Origin: Panax quinquefolius
Taxonomy: Eukaryota; Streptophyta; Magnoliopsida; Apiales; Araliaceae
Direction of reading: 5' to 3'
Assembly: GCA_020205615.1 (NCBI GenBank)
Contig: CM035167.1
Span: 136,910,568-136,974,567, forward strand
DNA length: 64,000 nucleotides
Position numbers and translations under genes: made by a program. Below are positions 61,621 to 64,000 of this stretch, one piece after another (position 1 is the stretch's first letter; the number at the start of each line of letters is the position of its first letter). The notes under the pieces were generated by a model. That model searched no databases and was not told where the DNA came from. It worked only from the letters and a program-made list of their open reading frames with translations.

Positions 61621-61708
61621 CAAATAGGAAGAAGATCAGTTGTGAAAAGGTGAATTTTTATTGATGTTGAACAATCATATACAGACTTCCGGTAAACTGA
61701 CTCAATCT

Positions 61709-62230
61709 CTACTGGGAATATTTCCGAAGTCTTCCAGCATGCCAAGTGTTCTTGATCTCGGACCCATCTAATGCCTTTAATCGATAAGTCCCTGGCTTTG
61801 GTACGTCGACCACCTCATACGGCCCTTCCAAGTTCGGCATCAACTTTCCCGTGTTCTGAGGCGTAGATGCTTCAGCTTCTCTGAGGACGAAGTCCCCTAC
61901 TTCAAATCTACGAAGCTTGACTCCCTTGTTGTAATTCTTAGCTACTCTCCTCTGGTAGGCTGCTAACTTGATCAAAGCTACTTCTCTGACTTCTTCTAAC
62001 AGATCCAAATTGGCCTTCAGTCCTTCATCATTGTAGATCTCTTTGAATTGACTGACCCGAAGTCTTGGAGATCTAATTTCGACTGGGACTAAGGCATTAG
62101 TGCCATAGGCCAACCGAAAAGGTGAATCCCCGGTGGTAGTCCTCGGTGTGGTCCGATAAGCCCATAGTACATTGAGCAGCTCCTCTGGCCATCTTCCTTT
62201 AGCTTCGCCGATCACCAAGCTTGATCCCAT
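61709..62230 (-). pseudogene. Tat integrase, C-terminal half
   Basis: One minus frame reads AKGRWPEELLNVLWAYRTTP, SPFRLAYGTNALVPVEI, then a charged helix (NLDLLEEVREVALIKLAAYQ), a KVKLRRFEVGDFVLRE-like SH3 segment and GPYEVVDVPKPGTYRL up to the end of pol. This is the classic Tat/Athila end of integrase, 173 residues and intact in itself. It is separated by a frameshift from the catalytic core at 62256-62888. Confidence 0.9.
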
Positions 62231-62255
62231 TCAAGCAGACGTTCGCTTTGTCACC

Positions 62256-62888
62256 TCAACTTGCCTGCTTGACGTGGATGAGCCACCGAAGTCTTCTTGT
62301 GCTGAACCCCAGCTCCTTTAAAAATCCTTCAAATTTAGATCCCACGAACTGGCGTCCGTTGTCTGATATCACCACTTTAGGAATTCCGAAGCGAAATACT
62401 ACGGGCTCTTTCATGAATTTCAAGCACTCTTGCTCCGTTATTAACCGAAGTGGCTTCGCCTCTACCCACTTGGTCATGTAATCAATAGCAACTATGACAA
62501 AACTGACTTGACCATTTGCTTTCGGCAACAGACCCAATATATCAACCCCCCAGACAGTAAATGGTATAGGAGATAAAATCGAATATAGCTCTTCTGGTGG
62601 CTGATGTGGGATCGGACTGTTGAGCTGGCATTTTTCACACTTCTTGATATACTCTGTAGCTTCCTTGTAAATTGTAGGCCAATAGAATCCCCGTCGAAGT
62701 ATTTTATAAGCCAAAGACTTGGCAGCCATATGATCACCGTAAATGCCCTCGTGGACTTCCCGAAGAGCATACTCAGCTTCAGACGGAACCAGACACTTCA
62801 ATAATGGTGACGAAAATGCTCTTCGATAAAGATCCCCATCAATAAGAACGAAGTTGGCACTCTTGTACTTGATTTTCTTTGCCAGCAT
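62256..62888 (-). pseudogene. Tat integrase, zinc-binding and catalytic core
   Basis: Residues 46, 53, 84 and 87 form the H-H-C-C zinc site (HEGIYGDH ... CEKC). The core has Asp116 in VWGVDILG and Asp176 in ISDNGRQF. After residue 190 the frame shifts; the third catalytic residue, Glu in a QVEVTKR context, is visible in another frame near 62250. Integrase inserts the cDNA copy into host chromatin. The break means no functional enzyme from this copy as sequenced, but a single error would explain it. Confidence 0.9.
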
Positions 62889-63134
62889 CTAATCCGAAGG
62901 AAGGACGCCATCTGCCAAATATTCGATGTAGGGAGTCATCCAGCAGTTAGATCGTTCGATACACATCACCGCTTCATGCTGGATACTCGGTTGTTGCAAA
63001 ACTTCCAAATAAATCGATCCGTTGAAAACCTCTGCATCCGTAGTGGCCAGCTTCGATAGTGCATCAGCAATGGAATTGTCGTTACGCTCTATGCCCTGAA
63101 ACTCATAAGAAACAAAATGAAATCGGTCTTTTAA
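62889..63134 (-). pseudogene. Tat pol linker between second RNase H and integrase
   Basis: This part of pol has no long open frame. Minus-strand pieces such as IEGIERNDNSIADALS near 63060-63100 match the usual end of the second RNase H domain (..N..AD.LS), followed by the linker to integrase. Confidence 0.5.
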
Positions 63135-63446
63135 TTACGCCAGATACTTGATCATCCCGGTCCCACGAGCTTCATAACCTCCCCGATGGTTATTTGATGA
63201 CCAACCGAGAGTCATCAGAAATGATCGACTTCGACTTCTAGACTCTTCGCCATCGAACTCCTCCTCGCTAAGACTCGCTTCATACTCGGCCCTCGTTGTT
63301 TGTTGCTTTAAATCCAAATCGATTGCTTCTTTGCTTGAATCCCTCCCACTTGTCAAGATAATCCTTGCCCCACTAACATTCACCGTAGAGGACCCATCTC
63401 GCATACACAAATATCCATGCATTCTCGACCATCCAAGAACTCGCAA
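63135..63446 (-). pseudogene. Second (additional) RNase H of the Tat element
   Basis: It reads RDGSSTVNVSGARIILTS, IDLDLKQQTTRAEYEASL and YEARGTGMIKYLA. The Asp in DGSS and the Glu in AEYEA are the first two catalytic residues. The middle is scrambled by compensating shifts where SDSQL is expected. This extra RNase H following the normal one is known from Tat elements and a few related lineages and supports the classification. Confidence 0.85.
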
Positions 63447-63502
63447 CCACTGACGGACGTCTCGCCTTCCGGTAGCCCAAATACTACTTTATAACTAACA
63501 TT

Positions 63503-63814
63503 CTACCATGAAATCGGCCAAGGCTTGACCTTTGATAGCGAGCTTCTGAGAAAGATATTCAATAAAAATTGTGATAATTCCATAGTCCATGCTGCTAATC
63601 TCCCCGAGACTTCTGGTTTGCTCATCACCTTCTTCAATGGTTGATCCGTGTAGACGACTAGGAGCCGTCCTTGAAAATATTGCCTAAGCTTTCGACTAGA
63701 AATTATTAAAGCAAAGGCAAATCTTTCTATATTGGGGTACTTGGTTTTAGCATCTTTTAGGACATGGCTGACATAATAGACCGGATGCTGCTTCCCACTG
63801 ACTTCCCGAACCAA
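63503..63814 (-). pseudogene. Primary RNase H of the Tat element
   Basis: It reads KQHPVYYVSHVLKDAKTKYP, NIERFAFALIISSRKLRQYF, VVYTDQPLKKVMSKPEVSGR and AAWTMELSQF, the standard gypsy RNase H. The catalytic Glu (IER) and Asp (YTD) are present. It degrades the RNA template during reverse transcription. Confidence 0.9.
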
Positions 63815-64000
63815 GATCGCTTAATCGCCAATGAACTAGCTATTTGCCAGATATAAATACAAAGTCTCAGCTGGGGCAGGTTTCATCAATAAAGGAGCCA
63901 AAGACAGATATGTATTTATGCCTTGGAAGGCGTCTTCACACTCCGAAGTCCACTGGAATGTCTTCGCATTCTTTGGTCCCTTCAGTGTGTCGAAGAATGG
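63815..64000 (-). pseudogene. Tat reverse transcriptase-RNase H connection, partial
   Basis: Minus-strand pieces read TLKGPKNAKTFQWTSECEDA and LAPLLMKPAPAETLYLYLA, the usual connection (F.WT.EC..AF..LK..L..PP.L..P). It runs off the window edge, so reverse transcriptase lies beyond. Confidence 0.8.

Larger units (their letters stand above)
46528..64000 (-). mobile_element. Tat-lineage Ty3/gypsy retrotransposon with antisense ORF, right end outside the window
   Basis: On the minus strand the order is RNase H (63503-63814), second RNase H (63135-63446), integrase (61709-62888), tandem repeats (60990-61620), a gene in antisense (58300 down to 47503), polypurine tract (47109-47121) and 3' LTR (about 46528-47108). 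The double RNase H and an additional ORF between pol and the 3' LTR are hallmarks of the Tat clade. A complete family A element and a solo family A LTR are nested inside. Without them about 7 kb of the element lies in the window. The 5' LTR, gag and most of reverse transcriptase are beyond 64000. Confidence 0.8.

Overview
The window is nuclear DNA of a flowering plant, most likely a eudicot. It is AT-rich and made mostly of nested LTR retrotransposons, with MITEs, Mutator-like and CACTA-like DNA transposons. Only two host genes look real: an R2R3-MYB transcription factor of the MYB44/70/73/77 type (24723-25477, +) and the 25-residue ribosomal protein eL41 (40380-40584, -, two exons). The sequence is a draft: there is a 100-N gap at 9936-10035, and many small indels break reading frames even in young elements.

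Layout. 1-5050: right part of a CACTA-like transposon sitting in an LTR. 5053-9935: LTR fragments, an inverted duplication, and the 3' LTR and integrase end of a minus-strand Ty3/gypsy element (family B), cut by the gap. 10036-13669: a PPR fragment, a MITE cluster, and a MULE with long inverted repeats that carries the first exon of a DUF1365 gene, itself split at codon 3 by a Tourist-like MITE. 13770-22998: a minus-strand element (family A, LTRs about 2.4 kb, TSD ACAAC) that keeps gag and protease but has no reverse transcriptase, RNase H or integrase. 23779-26186: the MYB gene between a MITE cluster and a hAT-type MITE. 26807-33649: a plus-strand family-A-type LTR split by a truncated family B element. 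34732-36232: a second MULE with a perfect 10-bp TSD. 36332-39061: LTR and chromodomain end of a chromovirus. 40380-40700: RPL41. 41305-43685: a solo family A LTR (TSD TTCAC). 45393-46500: a collapsed gypsy element. About 46528 to beyond 64000: a minus-strand Tat-lineage gypsy element with two RNase H domains and an additional antisense ORF. That ORF is interrupted by a complete family A element (49048-57032, TSD GAAGA), and a solo family A LTR (58548-60981) lies between it and pol.

How the parts relate. Families A and B share the initiator-tRNA-Met type primer site, the polypurine tract and flanking sequence. Family A replaces pol with about 57-bp tandem repeats plus 1.4 kb of non-coding DNA, so it probably depends on a related autonomous element; family B, which retains integrase, is a candidate. 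The second family A element has lost gag and protease as well and carries an unrelated segment of about 0.5 kb in their place. Copy-to-copy differences between family A LTRs cluster at a few C/G-containing words, which looks more like systematic sequencing error at methylated sites than ordinary divergence.
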